A DNA stretch of 63,374 nucleotides from Nostoc sp. FACHB-152. Its GTDB lineage: Bacteria; Cyanobacteriota; Cyanobacteriia; Cyanobacteriales; Nostocaceae. The notes under the pieces were generated by a model. It worked only from the letters and a program-made list of their open reading frames with translations, ran no database searches and was not told the origin of the DNA. The stretch is taken from assembly GCF_014697475.1 (NCBI RefSeq), contig NZ_JACJRV010000037.1:1-63374 (forward strand), read 5' to 3'. Of the stretch, positions 54,432-63,374 are shown piece after piece. How positions within the stretch are numbered: the first letter of the stretch is position 1; each line of letters begins with the position of its first letter. The translations under genes were made by a program, and so were the position numbers.

Positions 54432-56663
54432 ATGGCAACAAAATTTCCAAAATTTAGCCAGGATCTCGCACAGGACCCAACTACGCGTCGCATCTGGTAT
54501 GCGATGGCAATGGGCAACGACTTTGAAAGCCATGATGGCATGACTGAAGAAAATCTTTACCAAAAGATTTTCGCTACCCACTTCGGTCACTTGGCAATCA
54601 TCTTCTTATGGGCTTCTAGCCTCCTGTTCCACGTGGCCTGGCAAGGTAACTTTGAACAGTGGATTAAAGATCCTCTACACATCCGCCCAATTGCTCATGC
54701 GATTTGGGATCCCCACTTTGGTAAACCAGCAATTGAAGCTTTTACCCAAGGCGGTGCTAGTAATCCTGTAAACATTGCATACTCTGGTGTTTATCACTGG
54801 TGGTACACCATTGGCATGCGGACAAACAATGACCTGTACACAGGTTCAGTCTTCCTGTTGTTGTTGGCGGCAGTGTTCTTGTTTGCTGGTTGGTTGCACT
54901 TACAACCCAAGTTCCGTCCTAGCCTCTCTTGGTTCAAGAGTGCTGAACCCCGTCTAAACCACCACTTAGCTGGTTTGTTCGGTGTTAGCTCTTTGGCTTG
55001 GGCTGGTCACTTGATCCACGTTGCTATCCCTGAATCTCGCGGTCAGCACGTAGGTTGGGACAACTTCCTCAGCACACTACCTCACCCAGCAGGTCTGCAA
55101 CCTTTCTTCACCGGTAACTGGGGCGTTTACGCGCAAAACCCTGATACCGCAGGTCATCTGTTCGGTACTTCTCAAGGCTCTGGTACAGCGATTCTGACCT
55201 TCTTAGGTGGTTTCCATCCTCAGACAGAATCTTTGTGGCTGACCGACATGGCTCACCACCACTTAGCGATCGCAGTGATATTTATCATTGCTGGTCATAT
55301 GTACCGGACTAACTTCGGTATTGGTCACAGCATCAAAGAAATGCTGAACTCCAAAGCTGGTTTAGTACCTGGTAGCAAGAGCGAAGGTCAGTTCAACCTG
55401 CCTCACCAAGGCTTGTACGACACCTATAACAACTCTCTGCACTTCCAGTTAGGTTTTCACCTAGCTGCATTGGGAACCGTAACTTCCCTAGTAGCACAGC
55501 ATATGTACGCAATGCCTCCTTATGCATTCATTGCTAAGGACTACACAACTCAGGCAGCGTTGTACACACACCATCAATACATTGCTATCTTCTTGATGGT
55601 TGGTGCTTTTGCTCACGGTGCAATTTTCTGGGTACGTGACTACGACCCCGAACAAAACAAAGGCAACGTACTCGACCGAGTACTGAAGCACAAAGAAGCG
55701 ATTATCTCTCACCTCAGCTGGGTATCGCTATTCTTAGGCTTCCACACCTTAGGTTTGTACGTTCACAACGACGTAGTAGTTGCTTTCGGTACTCCTGAAA
55801 AGCAAATCCTGATTGAGCCAGTATTCGCTCAATTCGTTCAAGCTGCTCACGGTAAAGTGCTTTACGGCTTAGACACCTTGCTGTCTAACCCTGACAGTGT
55901 TGCTTACACAGCTTACCCCAACTACGCAAACGTTTGGTTGCCTGGTTGGCTGGATGCCATTAACTCTGGCACCAACTCTTTGTTCTTAACAATTGGCCCT
56001 GGCGACTTCTTGGTACACCATGCGATCGCACTAGGTCTACACACCACCACCCTCATCCTAGTCAAAGGTGCTTTGGATGCTCGTGGTTCTAAATTAATGC
56101 CAGATAAGAAAGACTTCGGTTACGCATTCCCTTGCGATGGCCCTGGTCGTGGCGGTACTTGCGACATCTCCGCGTGGGATTCCTTCTACTTAGCTCTGTT
56201 CTGGGCATTGAACACAGTAGGTTGGTTAACCTTCTACTGGCACTGGAAACACCTGGGTATTTGGCAAGGTAACGTTGCTCAGTTCAACGAAAACTCTACC
56301 TACCTGATGGGCTGGTTCCGTGATTACCTGTGGGCTAACTCTGCACAGTTGATTAACGGTTACAACCCCTACGGTATGAACAACCTGTCTGTCTGGGCTT
56401 GGATGTTCCTCTTTGGACACCTAGTTTGGGCTACCGGCTTCATGTTCCTCATCTCCTGGAGAGGTTACTGGCAAGAGTTGATTGAAACTTTGGTTTGGGC
56501 GCACGAGCGTACTCCTCTAGCTAACCTAGTTCGCTGGAAAGACAAGCCCGTTGCTCTGTCCATCGTTCAAGCTCGTTTGGTTGGTTTAGCTCACTTCACC
56601 GTTGGCTATGTCCTCACCTACGCAGCCTTCCTCATCGCCTCCACTGCTGGTAAGTTCGGTTGA
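54432..56663 (+). CDS. psaB: Photosystem I P700 apoprotein A2
   Basis: 743 residues, about the family length. PsaB pairs with PsaA as the reaction-centre heterodimer. The FX-binding loop [12 protein letters not shown] is present, as are the His-rich helices ([20 protein letters not shown]). The start ATGGCAACAAAATTTCC is preceded by AGAGGAAA. It lies 115 bases after psaA on the same strand and is followed by an intrinsic terminator, so the two form a bicistronic operon. Codon use is strongly biased towards C-ending codons as in psaA, unlike most neighbours, which fits very high expression. Confidence 0.98.
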   Translation: MATKFPKFSQDLAQDPTTRRIWYAMAMGNDFESHDGMTEENLYQKIFATHFGHLAIIFLWASSLLFHVAWQGNFEQWIKDPLHIRPIAHAIWDPHFGKPAIEAFTQGGASNPVNIAYSGVYHWWYTIGMRTNNDLYTGSVFLLLLAAVFLFAGWLHLQPKFRPSLSWFKSAEPRLNHHLAGLFGVSSLAWAGHLIHVAIPESRGQHVGWDNFLSTLPHPAGLQPFFTGNWGVYAQNPDTAGHLFGTSQGSGTAILTFLGGFHPQTESLWLTDMAHHHLAIAVIFIIAGHMYRTNFGIGHSIKEMLNSKAGLVPGSKSEGQFNLPHQGLYDTYNNSLHFQLGFHLAALGTVTSLVAQHMYAMPPYAFIAKDYTTQAALYTHHQYIAIFLMVGAFAHGAIFWVRDYDPEQNKGNVLDRVLKHKEAIISHLSWVSLFLGFHTLGLYVHNDVVVAFGTPEKQILIEPVFAQFVQAAHGKVLYGLDTLLSNPDSVAYTAYPNYANVWLPGWLDAINSGTNSLFLTIGPGDFLVHHAIALGLHTTTLILVKGALDARGSKLMPDKKDFGYAFPCDGPGRGGTCDISAWDSFYLALFWALNTVGWLTFYWHWKHLGIWQGNVAQFNENSTYLMGWFRDYLWANSAQLINGYNPYGMNNLSVWAWMFLFGHLVWATGFMFLISWRGYWQELIETLVWAHERTPLANLVRWKDKPVALSIVQARLVGLAHFTVGYVLTYAAFLIASTAGKFG

Positions 56664-56693
56664 TCTGGCTACTAGTTTTGTAGGTAAGTAATT

Positions 56694-56726
56694 AAAATCC
56701 CCTGCCGCAAGGTGGGGGATTTTTTG
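56694..56726 (+). terminator. Intrinsic terminator of psaAB
   Basis: AAAATCCCCTGCC, loop GCAA and GGTGGGGGAT form a stem with two G-T wobbles, followed directly by a run of T. It is 30 bases after the psaB stop. Confidence 0.88.
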
Positions 56727-56825
56727 TTGGTACAAGTATTAAATTCTCTCTTTACTAATGGGAAGGATAAAAGAAGAGGTAGACAAAATGTTGGAATGTC
56801 CAATATTCACTAAATAGGAGCAATT

Positions 56826-57326
56826 ATGCAAAGAGCAAAGATTAACTACATAAAGTGGATTACAGAGACAATCAATAAAATGAATACTCACCAACAGGAA
56901 GATCCTGAATCTTGGCGTAAGTTTTGGAAAGAAAGCTATGAAGGTATAAGTAAATATGCAAGCAAAAAAAGTTGCAGAATGTGTGCTGCATACGGTTTAT
57001 GGTATTTAGGATACATTGTTGATGGTGACAGAGATTTTCAAGACTGGGAACTTTCAAAAATTAACCATGAGTTAGGAAAAAATGCGGTATATGCAGTTAT
57101 AGCTATAGAAAAGTTAGATCAACAAGAAGATGTAAGTAAAAAGGAATTATGGGCTTATGTTCAAGAACGATATCGGCAGGAAAAATTTCCGAAAAAAAGC
57201 AAAACAAAGCAAGCTAAAAGTGAAGCAGAATTTGAAGAGCCGGCTGACGATGATGCAGGAGCAATTAAAATAGCATTGGTGTTATTTACAAATAATCGTA
57301 TAGTTCAATTATCAAAAAGAAAGTAG
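56826..57326 (+). CDS. Hypothetical protein with Lys-rich tail
   Basis: 166 residues. The first 120 are helical and include SCRMCAAYGLWYLGYIV and INHELGKNAVYAVIAIEKL. A highly charged linker (KKSKTKQAKSEAEFEEPADDD) shortened here by one residue precedes a short hydrophobic end. A TAGGAGC ribosome site lies seven bases before the ATG. I do not recognise the family. The high Lys content and AT-rich codons contrast with psaAB next door, so it may be an accessory gene. Confidence 0.6.
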   Translation: MQRAKINYIKWITETINKMNTHQQEDPESWRKFWKESYEGISKYASKKSCRMCAAYGLWYLGYIVDGDRDFQDWELSKINHELGKNAVYAVIAIEKLDQQEDVSKKELWAYVQERYRQEKFPKKSKTKQAKSEAEFEEPADDDAGAIKIALVLFTNNRIVQLSKRK

Positions 57327-57461
57327 AAAAAAGGTTAAATCATAAGTTAATAGTAACTTGTAGGATAAAGCAAACATCTAATTGTAATTAGACTACTATG
57401 TAAAATAACAAATGCAAGAGAAACGCGATCGCCTATAAATACTACGCTTATTGAATCATAA

Positions 57462-57680
57462 GTTCAAGTAATATTATCGCTCTCTGAAGAAGAACGCTAC
57501 CTTTTAGAAGAAAAGCTATTCTTTAATTCTCCCTATCCATCAACATCGGAGATTATAGAATTATCACAAAGAAGTAAAGTATTTGAATTTTTAGATGATG
57601 AACCAGATTTATATACCTTGGAAGACGGGGAGCCTATATAAATGTCTCTAGTAAAAGGAGATATCGTTTTGGTTCCATAG
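57462..57680 (+). pseudogene. Decayed toxin-antitoxin pair, antitoxin-like ORF and MazF N-terminal stub
   Basis: One frame (57462-57641) reads VQVILSLSEEERYLLEEKLF and ends FEFLDDEPDLYTLEDGEPI, typical of small antitoxins of MazF-type modules. It follows a stop without an ATG or GTG start. Its TAA touches an ATG (57642) that begins MSLVKGDIVLVP, the hallmark start of MazF/PemK toxins, but a TAG follows at 57678-57680. The sequence after it does not resume MazF in any frame I tried. The tight stop-start junction is that of a genuine module. The toxin is a stub. Confidence 0.6.
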
Positions 57681-57799
57681 CGAGGCAGGAAAAGCGTAAA
57701 TTTGAAGACTACAGCCAATAAGGTTGCAGAATTTGCTAAACTCCAACTTCGGAGAGCAGGAATAAACTTAAGTATGGGGAATTTTGGAGGGGTCTTAGG

Positions 57800-59029
57800 G
57801 TGACTCACCATGAACGTGTAATCACAGAACAAATTTATCCAAAAGATATTTCATGGGTATTCTGGCCAATAGTGCCACTCTACCCCTATGGCAGACGGCG
57901 AACAATTCGCAAGGAAGTCATCAAAGACACCATCTGGACTTTTGACCAATTGCAGGGCATCTTTTATGTTGTTGTGCCTATTCGGATGACAGTTGTCAAA
58001 TTAGATGAGGGCGGTTTACTAGTCTATGCGCCTGTTGCACCGACTAAAGAATGTCTTCAACTTGTTCAAGAATTAGTGACAGAACACGGCGATGTCAAAT
58101 ATATTATCTTGCCAACTATCTCTGGCATAGAACATAAGGTTTTTGTTGGCCCCTTCGCTAGATGCTTTCCCAATGCACAGGTGTTTGTCGCCCCTAATCA
58201 ATGGAGTTTCCCGGTTAATCTGCCATTAAGTTGGCTGGGTTTACCTGCAAAACGGACGCAAGTATTGCCAGAAGACATTAACCAAACACCTTTTGCAGAC
58301 CAGTTTGACTATGCAATATTGAAAACTATTGATTTAGGCCCAGGTAAATTTACAGAAGTGGCATTTTTTCACAAGCGATCGCACACTTTATTAGTAACAG
58401 ATTCGGTGGTATCTATACCAGAAGAACCACCAGCGATCGTCCAACTTGATCCCTACCCTTTACTCTTCCATGCCAAAGAGAAAGGTTCTGATATTGTTGC
58501 TGATAATCAAGCAAATCGTTTGAAAGGATGGCAACGCATCACCCTGTTCGCTTTGTATTTCCAACCCAGTGTACTAGAAGTACCTGCATGGGGCGAAGTG
58601 TTCCGTGATGCATTGAAAGCACCAGAACGTTCTCGCAAAGCTTATTTTGGGTTATTCCCTTTCAAATGGAAACATAACTGGGAGAGGTCATTTTACGCCT
58701 TGCGCGGCGATGGGCGTTTATTTGTCGCACCAGTTTTACAAACCCTCATTCTTAACCGCGCACCCAGAGAAACACTTGATTGGGCGGATAAAGTGGCAAG
58801 CTGGGATTTTCAGTGGATTATTCCCTGCCATTTTGACGCACCAATTAAAGCCCAACCGCAGCAATTTCGCCAAGCATTTTCTTTTTTAGAAAAGCGACCA
58901 GTTGCGAGTACAGGTTTGTTTAATAGTAGTAGCTATCCTTTACCGGAAGATGATTTTAAAATTCTCCGAGAAATTGATGCTGGTTTAAATAAGACTGGAA
59001 TTGTCCCACCTGCAAAGGAGAAGGTTTAA
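57800..59029 (+). CDS. DUF4336 protein
   Basis: 409 residues, cytoplasmic, no membrane helix. Recognisable stretches are ISWVFWPIVPLYPYGRRRTI, the strand-rich IRMTVVKLDEGGLLVYAPVA, KYIILPTISGIEHKVFVGPF and WIIPCHFDAPI. The family resembles metallo-beta-lactamase-like folds in its central half (for example PTISGIEHKVF and the HFDAPI region), but the classical HxHxDH metal motif is not seen. The start is a GTG at 57800 with GGAGG about ten bases upstream. Function is unknown. The family is widespread in cyanobacteria and plants. Confidence 0.8.
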   Translation: MTHHERVITEQIYPKDISWVFWPIVPLYPYGRRRTIRKEVIKDTIWTFDQLQGIFYVVVPIRMTVVKLDEGGLLVYAPVAPTKECLQLVQELVTEHGDVKYIILPTISGIEHKVFVGPFARCFPNAQVFVAPNQWSFPVNLPLSWLGLPAKRTQVLPEDINQTPFADQFDYAILKTIDLGPGKFTEVAFFHKRSHTLLVTDSVVSIPEEPPAIVQLDPYPLLFHAKEKGSDIVADNQANRLKGWQRITLFALYFQPSVLEVPAWGEVFRDALKAPERSRKAYFGLFPFKWKHNWERSFYALRGDGRLFVAPVLQTLILNRAPRETLDWADKVASWDFQWIIPCHFDAPIKAQPQQFRQAFSFLEKRPVASTGLFNSSSYPLPEDDFKILREIDAGLNKTGIVPPAKEKV

Positions 59030-59079
59030 TAGACATCTAAAATAGTAGGCATATTGGTATTGGTACAAAGTAAAAGCCT

Positions 59080-59340
59080 ATGTCACAGGCGATTCTTCAA
59101 CAAATCCTTAATCAGTTAGACTTGCTAGAACCGGAGGAGTTACAGGAGCTAAATCAAGCTATTAAAGAACATTTTAGGAATCAAGAACAAGCTCAACGCA
59201 CAAGATTCCACACAGAACTGCTAAATTCTGGTTTAGTCAAACAAATCAAACAAGCCTCTTCTAAGGGGCAAACTGAAAGGCGATTTATTCAGGTACAGGG
59301 TAAGCCTGTTTCTGAGACAATCATTGAGGAACGCCTCTAA
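59080..59340 (+). CDS. Antitoxin-like partner of the PIN toxin
   Basis: 86 residues, helical, with LQQILNQLDLLEPEELQELNQAIKEHF shortened here to the first half LQQILNQLDLLEPEELQEL, then a basic stretch and RRFIQVQGKPVSETIIEERL at the end. Its TAA adjoins the ATG of the PIN toxin gene. By position and size it is the cognate antitoxin. The sequence is not a classic VapB; it belongs to a cyanobacterial type I recognise only loosely. Confidence 0.75.
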   Translation: MSQAILQQILNQLDLLEPEELQELNQAIKEHFRNQEQAQRTRFHTELLNSGLVKQIKQASSKGQTERRFIQVQGKPVSETIIEERL

Positions 59341-59805
59341 ATGGCAGTTTATTTTTTAGATAGCAGTGCGCTTGTTAAGCGTTACATAAGTGAGACAGGT
59401 TCAGCATGGGTTTTGAGATTATGCGACCTGGCACAAAATAACGAGATAATGATTGCTGCTATCACAGGTGTTGAGATTATAGCTGCAATTACACGGCGAT
59501 CGCGTAGTGGAAGTATTCTTTCTCAAGATGCGATCGCTGTATGCGATCAATTTAAAAACGATCTACAGTCTGAATATCAAGTTGTCGAAATTACAGAAGG
59601 TATCATTAACTCTGCAATAGAATTAGCTCAAATTTACGGTTTGCGAGGTTATGATGCAGTTCAGTTAGCAGCTTGCCTTGCAGTTAACGCCCTGTGCATA
59701 GCTAACGGTTTACCACCTATGACACTTGTGTCTGCTGATGCCGAATTGAATACAGCCGCAGCAAGTGAGCATATTTTTGTAGAAAATCCCAATAACTACC
59801 CTTAA
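59341..59805 (+). CDS. PIN-domain toxin, VapC-like
   Basis: 154 residues. PIN acidic residues are visible: Asp7 in FLDSSALVKRY, Glu in TGVEIIAAI, Asp in RGYDAVQLAACL and Asp in VSADAELNTAA. It is a predicted Mg-dependent ribonuclease toxin, immediately after and probably translationally coupled to its antitoxin. The last four bases overlap the stop of the convergent GTPase gene. Unlike the PIN gene at 25633, this module looks intact. Confidence 0.88.
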   Translation: MAVYFLDSSALVKRYISETGSAWVLRLCDLAQNNEIMIAAITGVEIIAAITRRSRSGSILSQDAIAVCDQFKNDLQSEYQVVEITEGIINSAIELAQIYGLRGYDAVQLAACLAVNALCIANGLPPMTLVSADAELNTAAASEHIFVENPNNYP

Positions 59806-61160
59806 CGTTTAATTCCCTTAAACCGTTCTTTTGCCGCTTGGAATTCCTGTTGCATGACAGATTGAATCTTTTGCGGATCGGGCTTTTTACCGCCCATCAA
59901 ATCACCAAAGTAAACACAGGCTGCTTCGCCTAATGACCAAGTGTAAGCAGCTGCCCAAGAAGCTGCGATCGCACTGCCAAATCCTGGTATAAATTTAACT
60001 AGCTCTCGTCCGACTGCTTGGGCTAAAAATCCACCAGCGATCGCACTGACAATACCGCCTGCTTGCGATGGTGTGATTGTTTGCCCGTATAATTTTCCTA
60101 AAAGACCGACCATTGATACTTGCAATGTCGTTAATACAGGCATAGTTGCAAAGGGCAATGGGATAGCTGCCAAAGTTGCTGCCATGATGGAAAAGGTCAG
60201 CATATAACGCCGGCCCGCATCACGATAGATGTTACCAATTTGTTTGCCCACACCCTGTTCTAACAACTGATGAATTGCACGGGCTTCGGCTTCTGGTAAA
60301 AGTTCGGCTAAAGCATCTCTAAATGCTTCTAAACCGTAGAATACAGGATTGTAACCATCTTCTTCTAAAGTGAAGTCAATCAGAACAGCGCGATCGTATA
60401 ATCCTGCAAAAGCTTGCTGCATTTGGACAAAGGCACGTTGAACTTCCTCCGACTCTGGCGGATAAGCTGGATGATCAGCTGTCTCAGGAGGATAAACCTC
60501 ATGCAAGCAAGTAACAGCTAATAAACAAGGGATATCAGGATATTGCTGACGTAGTTTTTGAGCAATTTGTCGTAATGCTTCAGTGGCAAAATCATTAATT
60601 TTGACTGTGAGAATAAACACCCTCGCGCCGCGACTCGACTGTTGCAGATCACCTACTAATTCTTGAATAATTGCCTGAGTTTCTTGGTTAATGTCTCCCA
60701 ATCCTACCGTATCTGTAAAAATGAGCAACGGTAGGTCATTAGAAGGATAGGCATAACGCTCAGTATGTTGTGTATGAGGGCGGAATCCTTGACCGACAAT
60801 TTCCGCCGAAACTCCTGTCAGTCCCCGCACAATCGAGCTTTTGCCAGCTTGAGGCTTGCCAATCAAAAGAGCTTCGGTGGTTGGCAGTTCAGCGCGGACA
60901 GCTTCTAAAATCTCTGCCACCTGAGTTTCACTGACACTATACCATTCAACAACGGTTTGTGATACTTGTTCTACAGGTAGGAATTGCATCACGCTGGCTG
61001 TTGCTTTCTTCCAGACACCTGCAATACGTTTATTCCAGTCCTCATGACCGGGCTTACTTGTCGCACCTTCAGGAGGTATATCCTGAGGCTGGTGATCATT
61101 AGTTTTATTGAACTCCTGAGAATCTGCTGATGGCAAATCAGTATTATGTTGCTCATTCAT
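59802..61160 (-). CDS. GTPase with C-terminal DUF697 membrane-associated domain
   Basis: About 452 residues from the ATG at 61160. The longer reading from 61187 adds nine unlikely residues. The P-loop GKPQAGKSS is near residue 101, DTVGLGD forms switch II and a base-recognition stretch is AVTCLHE. The G domain spans about 90-270. The C-terminal half has two or three hydrophobic helices (MLTFSIMAATLAAIPLPFA and GGIVSAIAGGFLAQAVG) typical of DUF697/YcjF-type proteins. Such GTPases probably act at membranes. A similar gene is common in cyanobacteria. No partner gene is adjacent. Confidence 0.85.
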   Translation of the reverse strand: MNEQHNTDLPSADSQEFNKTNDHQPQDIPPEGATSKPGHEDWNKRIAGVWKKATASVMQFLPVEQVSQTVVEWYSVSETQVAEILEAVRAELPTTEALLIGKPQAGKSSIVRGLTGVSAEIVGQGFRPHTQHTERYAYPSNDLPLLIFTDTVGLGDINQETQAIIQELVGDLQQSSRGARVFILTVKINDFATEALRQIAQKLRQQYPDIPCLLAVTCLHEVYPPETADHPAYPPESEEVQRAFVQMQQAFAGLYDRAVLIDFTLEEDGYNPVFYGLEAFRDALAELLPEAEARAIHQLLEQGVGKQIGNIYRDAGRRYMLTFSIMAATLAAIPLPFATMPVLTTLQVSMVGLLGKLYGQTITPSQAGGIVSAIAGGFLAQAVGRELVKFIPGFGSAIAASWAAAYTWSLGEAACVYFGDLMGGKKPDPQKIQSVMQQEFQAAKERFKGIKR

Positions 61161-61260
61161 GGTATCAAAACAGCAGATAGATTCCAATTTAATTTTAGCG
61201 ATCGCTCAAGATGCTTTTAACTAAGTAATTGCATTGTTAAATCTTGACGATGCTCACTTG

Positions 61261-61273
61261 TCATTTTAAATGA
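61261..61273. promoter_or_regulatory. Palindrome upstream of the metal permease
   Basis: TCATTT-T-AAATGA is a perfect palindrome about 98 bases upstream of the likely permease start. It loosely resembles FUR-family (Zur/Fur) boxes, which are AT-rich palindromes. Single palindromes of this length occur by chance, so I give it low confidence. Confidence 0.3.
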
Positions 61274-61370
61274 TTCAAAGCCAAGGGCAACGTTAACTTT
61301 AACGCAATCTACCAATCAATCAAATTCGTTATACCCTGAGATAGAGCTTCTCTCAACCTTGTTATCACTT

Positions 61371-62240
61371 ATGATTTTTTACTCTGATTATCAGAGCCTA
61401 GAACTAGCCATTACTACTAGCAATGATTTGGTAAATTTATTACAATTTCCTTTTATGCAACGCGCACTCATAGGTGCTGTGTTGATGGGGATACTTGGAG
61501 GGTTACTTGGCTGCTTTGTGACCTTGCGCCAGTTATCATTTTTTAGCCATGCCGTTGGTCATGCTGCATTAGTCGGTGTAGCCTTGGGTGTGCTACTTCA
61601 GTTAAACCCCACTTGGATGCTATTGCCTTTCACGTTAGTTTTTGGTGTTATCGTTCTTTACTTCGTAGATAAAACTGATTTGGGCAGCGATAGCGTACTT
61701 AGTATAGTTCTCTCTGGTGCGTTGGCGATCGGCGTAATTCTTTCTAGCCTGATTCAGGGATATCGCGGTAATTTAATGGCGGTGCTTTTTGGAGATATTC
61801 TCGCTATTGATGCCAGCGACTTAATTTTAACGCTGCTGGTGTTGGGAATTAGTAGCATATTTTTATTATCGACCCTCAGACAACAGATTTTGTTGACACT
61901 GAATCCTGACGTGGCAAAAGTTCAAGGTATTCCAGTGGAGTTATACCGCTATGGATTTGTGATTCTGCTGTCACTAGCAGTTGCAGTAGCTATTAAAGCC
62001 GTTGGTGTTTTGCTTGTAAACGCCTTTTTAGTTATTCCCGCCGCTACAGCCAAGCTGATGAGTCAACACTTTAGCCGTTTTCTGTTGCTGTCTGTCGTAG
62101 TTGGTTCTTCTAGCAGCGTTGCAGGCATTCTTGTGTCGGGTATTTTCAACCTAGCCTCTGGCCCTAGTATTGTGCTTGTACAGTTTTTGCTATTCATAGC
62201 TATATTCATTATGAGTAAGCTGAGTTTGAGAACAGCTTAA
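61371..62240 (+). CDS. ABC transporter permease for zinc or manganese
   Basis: About 289 residues. Seven to nine hydrophobic helices include FMQRALIGAVLMGILGGLLG, FFSHAVGHAALVG and IKAVGVLLVNAFLVIPAATA. These are signatures of the ABC-3 family (ZnuB, MntB). SFFSHAVGHAA is characteristic of the metal-permease fold. I chose the ATG at 61371 because the upstream TTG at 61359 adds only a few residues. No binding protein or ATPase gene is adjacent, so its partners must be elsewhere. Zn versus Mn cannot be told from sequence alone. Confidence 0.85.
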   Translation: MIFYSDYQSLELAITTSNDLVNLLQFPFMQRALIGAVLMGILGGLLGCFVTLRQLSFFSHAVGHAALVGVALGVLLQLNPTWMLLPFTLVFGVIVLYFVDKTDLGSDSVLSIVLSGALAIGVILSSLIQGYRGNLMAVLFGDILAIDASDLILTLLVLGISSIFLLSTLRQQILLTLNPDVAKVQGIPVELYRYGFVILLSLAVAVAIKAVGVLLVNAFLVIPAATAKLMSQHFSRFLLLSVVVGSSSSVAGILVSGIFNLASGPSIVLVQFLLFIAIFIMSKLSLRTA

Positions 62241-62316
62241 ATTTATTTACAAAAACACTTGCATAATTCATTTTTGTTTGCTACATTTATAAATCGTGGT
62301 GCAAAACAAAAAACGC

Positions 62317-62389
<73 letters not shown>

Positions 62390-62398
62390 TTATGAATT

Positions 62399-62433
62399 AA
62401 CCCCTTGAAATGGTTGGATTTCAAGGGGTTTTT
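62399..62433 (+). terminator. Intrinsic terminator after tRNA-Phe
   Basis: A 13-bp perfect stem (AACCCCTTGAAAT, loop GGTTGG, complement) is followed by a run of T, ten bases after the tRNA. Confidence 0.85.
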
Positions 62434-62450
62434 GGTTTATAAACCCTGAT

Positions 62451-62476
62451 AAATACAGAACAAATGTTCTGTATTT
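62451..62476. promoter_or_regulatory. 12-bp palindrome upstream of the integrase, LexA-like core
   Basis: AAATACAGAACA-AA-TGTTCTGTATTT is a perfect inverted repeat with a 2-base centre, about 100 bases before the integrase ATG. The core GAAC-N4-GTTC matches the Gram-positive-type LexA box, and part of it resembles cyanobacterial LexA sites. It may equally be the operator of a phage-type repressor encoded by the integrated element. Confidence 0.5.
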
Positions 62477-62577
62477 CAAAGAAATTTTGGACATTATTGG
62501 ACACCTTTAGACAAAAAATGGGTGTAAATTGGGTGTAAAAGCAATAGAGTAGAGGAGTAATTACACCTGATAAAGTT

Positions 62578-63273
62578 ATGTTCTCGAAAACTCCTACAGG
62601 GCGGGCATCTAAGGGTTCTGTCTCGATCATTAACTCTAATGATCGGTTGCAGCTGCGATTTAGATATAAGGGCAAGCGTTATTACATCTCTACTGGTTTA
62701 GCAGATACCCCAAACAACCGGAAATTTGCTGAAAGCAAGGCATCTGAGATTGAGAACGATATGCTCTATAAGCAATTGGACTTAACTCTACAGAAGTACC
62801 AACCTCAATTTGCTCTGACTACGATTACACTCATTACACCCATTAAGAAACCTAAACCAGAATTAAACCAACTTTGGGATAGGTATAGCGAATTTAAGAA
62901 ACCGCAAGTTAGTCCTAGTACCTACGCCAAAGATTTTGTCAAGCATCGAAATCACATCGCTAAGTTACCAACGCGATCGCTAGATGAAGCATCTGCTATT
63001 AGGGATTATCTTTTAGCCAACTTAACTCTAGATGCTGCAAAGCGTTGTTTAACTCAGTTCAAAGCTTGCTGCAATTGGGCAATGGAAGAGGGGCTAATTG
63101 AGGCTAACCCATTTGCTGCTATGAAAATCAAAGCACCCAAGGGGGCTACTGAAGAACAAGATATTAATCCCTTCAGTAAAGAAGAAAGAGATTTAATTAT
63201 TCGTACTTTTGCTAGCGATCGCTACTACAGCCATTACACGAACTATGTACGCTTTCTGTTTTTTACTGGATGC
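62578..63273 (+). pseudogene. Truncated tyrosine-type integrase
   Basis: The ATG at 62578 has GAGG in the upstream GTAGAGGAG. The product starts MFSKTPTGRASKGSV and contains an arm-type DNA-binding segment (LRFRYKGKRYYISTGLAD), typical of integrases beside cyanobacterial tRNA genes. It continues through a SAM-like core-binding region (KRCLTQFKACCNWAMEEGL, then NPFAAMKIKAPKG) to the start of the catalytic domain (SKEERDLIIRTF and YVRFLFFTGC). There the frame passes into transposase sequence without a stop. The catalytic Arg-His-Arg-Tyr residues would all be downstream, so the enzyme cannot be active from this frame. Its location next to tRNA-Phe marks the edge of an integrated element reaching beyond the window. 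Confidence 0.8.
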
Positions 63274-63374
63274 TTAAGACAGATGCCAACATTTCAAGTA
63301 TTAGGAATGTTATTTGAGGTATCTAAAACAGAGGCTAACGATACTTTTCATTATTGGATACCAATTTTACGAGA
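63274..63374 (+). mobile_element. Interior of an IS transposase fused in frame to the integrase
   Basis: After FFTGC the frame reads LRQMPTFQVLGMLFEVSK then TEANDTFHYWIPILR to the window end. This is a transposase segment of the DDE/IS5-like kind (helix-turn-helix part before the catalytic domain), as in cyanobacterial PTFQxLGxxFxVSxxxANDTFxYW proteins. The junction falls inside the transposase, not at an IS end, so no terminal inverted repeat is seen at this side. The element continues outside the window. Confidence 0.7.

Noticed and set aside
62421-62675. Minus-strand 84-codon ORF over the integrase start
   Set aside because: It overlaps the tRNA terminator, the palindrome and the integrase front on the opposite strand, and its product has no family resemblance.

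Overview
The window comes from a filamentous, probably heterocyst-forming cyanobacterium of the Nostoc/Anabaena group. It carries psaA-psaB (photosystem I), ndhB, and a RuBisCO activase with a small-subunit-like tail. The octamer GCGATCGC (HIP1), typical of cyanobacterial genomes, recurs throughout. A GTGCTGA-type heptamer tandem repeat sits between psaA and psaB. All calls come from reading the sequence and translating it by hand; no database search was run.

Layout. Positions 1-8.3 kb hold an AT-rich leader and one stand-alone NRPS gene (A-PCP-C-A-NMT-PCP-reductase). Next comes a Cache/HAMP sensor kinase (8.5-10.8 kb). Positions 11.3-24.8 kb are one minus-strand gene for a 4506-residue repetitive beta-strand protein. 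From 25 to 32 kb there are a small hypothetical gene, an orphan PIN toxin and rca. A decayed PheRS-like (FDX-ACB) gene follows, then a stand-alone EF-G domain-IV-like gene and a potA-potD-potB polyamine-type transporter operon. That operon contains a four-helix-bundle gene remnant and shows no potC. Positions 32-41 kb carry PBP2, a small P-loop kinase, a small membrane protein, a DUF1565/SLH surface protein, a receiver-kinase hybrid and ndhB.

Positions 41-49 kb look like an accessory, possibly defensive, region. It holds an NHLRC2-like thioredoxin/NHL protein, a WD40-GTPase-zinc ribbon-TIR protein and a divergently transcribed NACHT NTPase. The NACHT gene lies between two inverted clusters of a 10-bp-phased repeat (about GGYAATAAGC), which I consider the most novel pattern here. 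Positions 49-57 kb return to core functions: glutaminase, a proline-rich lipoprotein, and psaA-psaB with a clear terminator. Positions 57-62 kb hold a decayed toxin-antitoxin pair, a DUF4336 protein, an intact PIN toxin-antitoxin pair, a DUF697 GTPase and a zinc/manganese-type ABC permease without partners.

The window ends at tRNA-Phe(GAA), followed by a tyrosine integrase gene preceded by a 12-bp palindrome. This is the classic start of an integrated element. The integrase reading frame runs directly into the interior of an IS transposase, so the integrase has lost its catalytic domain. Several loci (FDX-ACB gene, MazF fragment, four-helix-bundle fragment, integrase chimera) show gene decay and past mobile-element activity.
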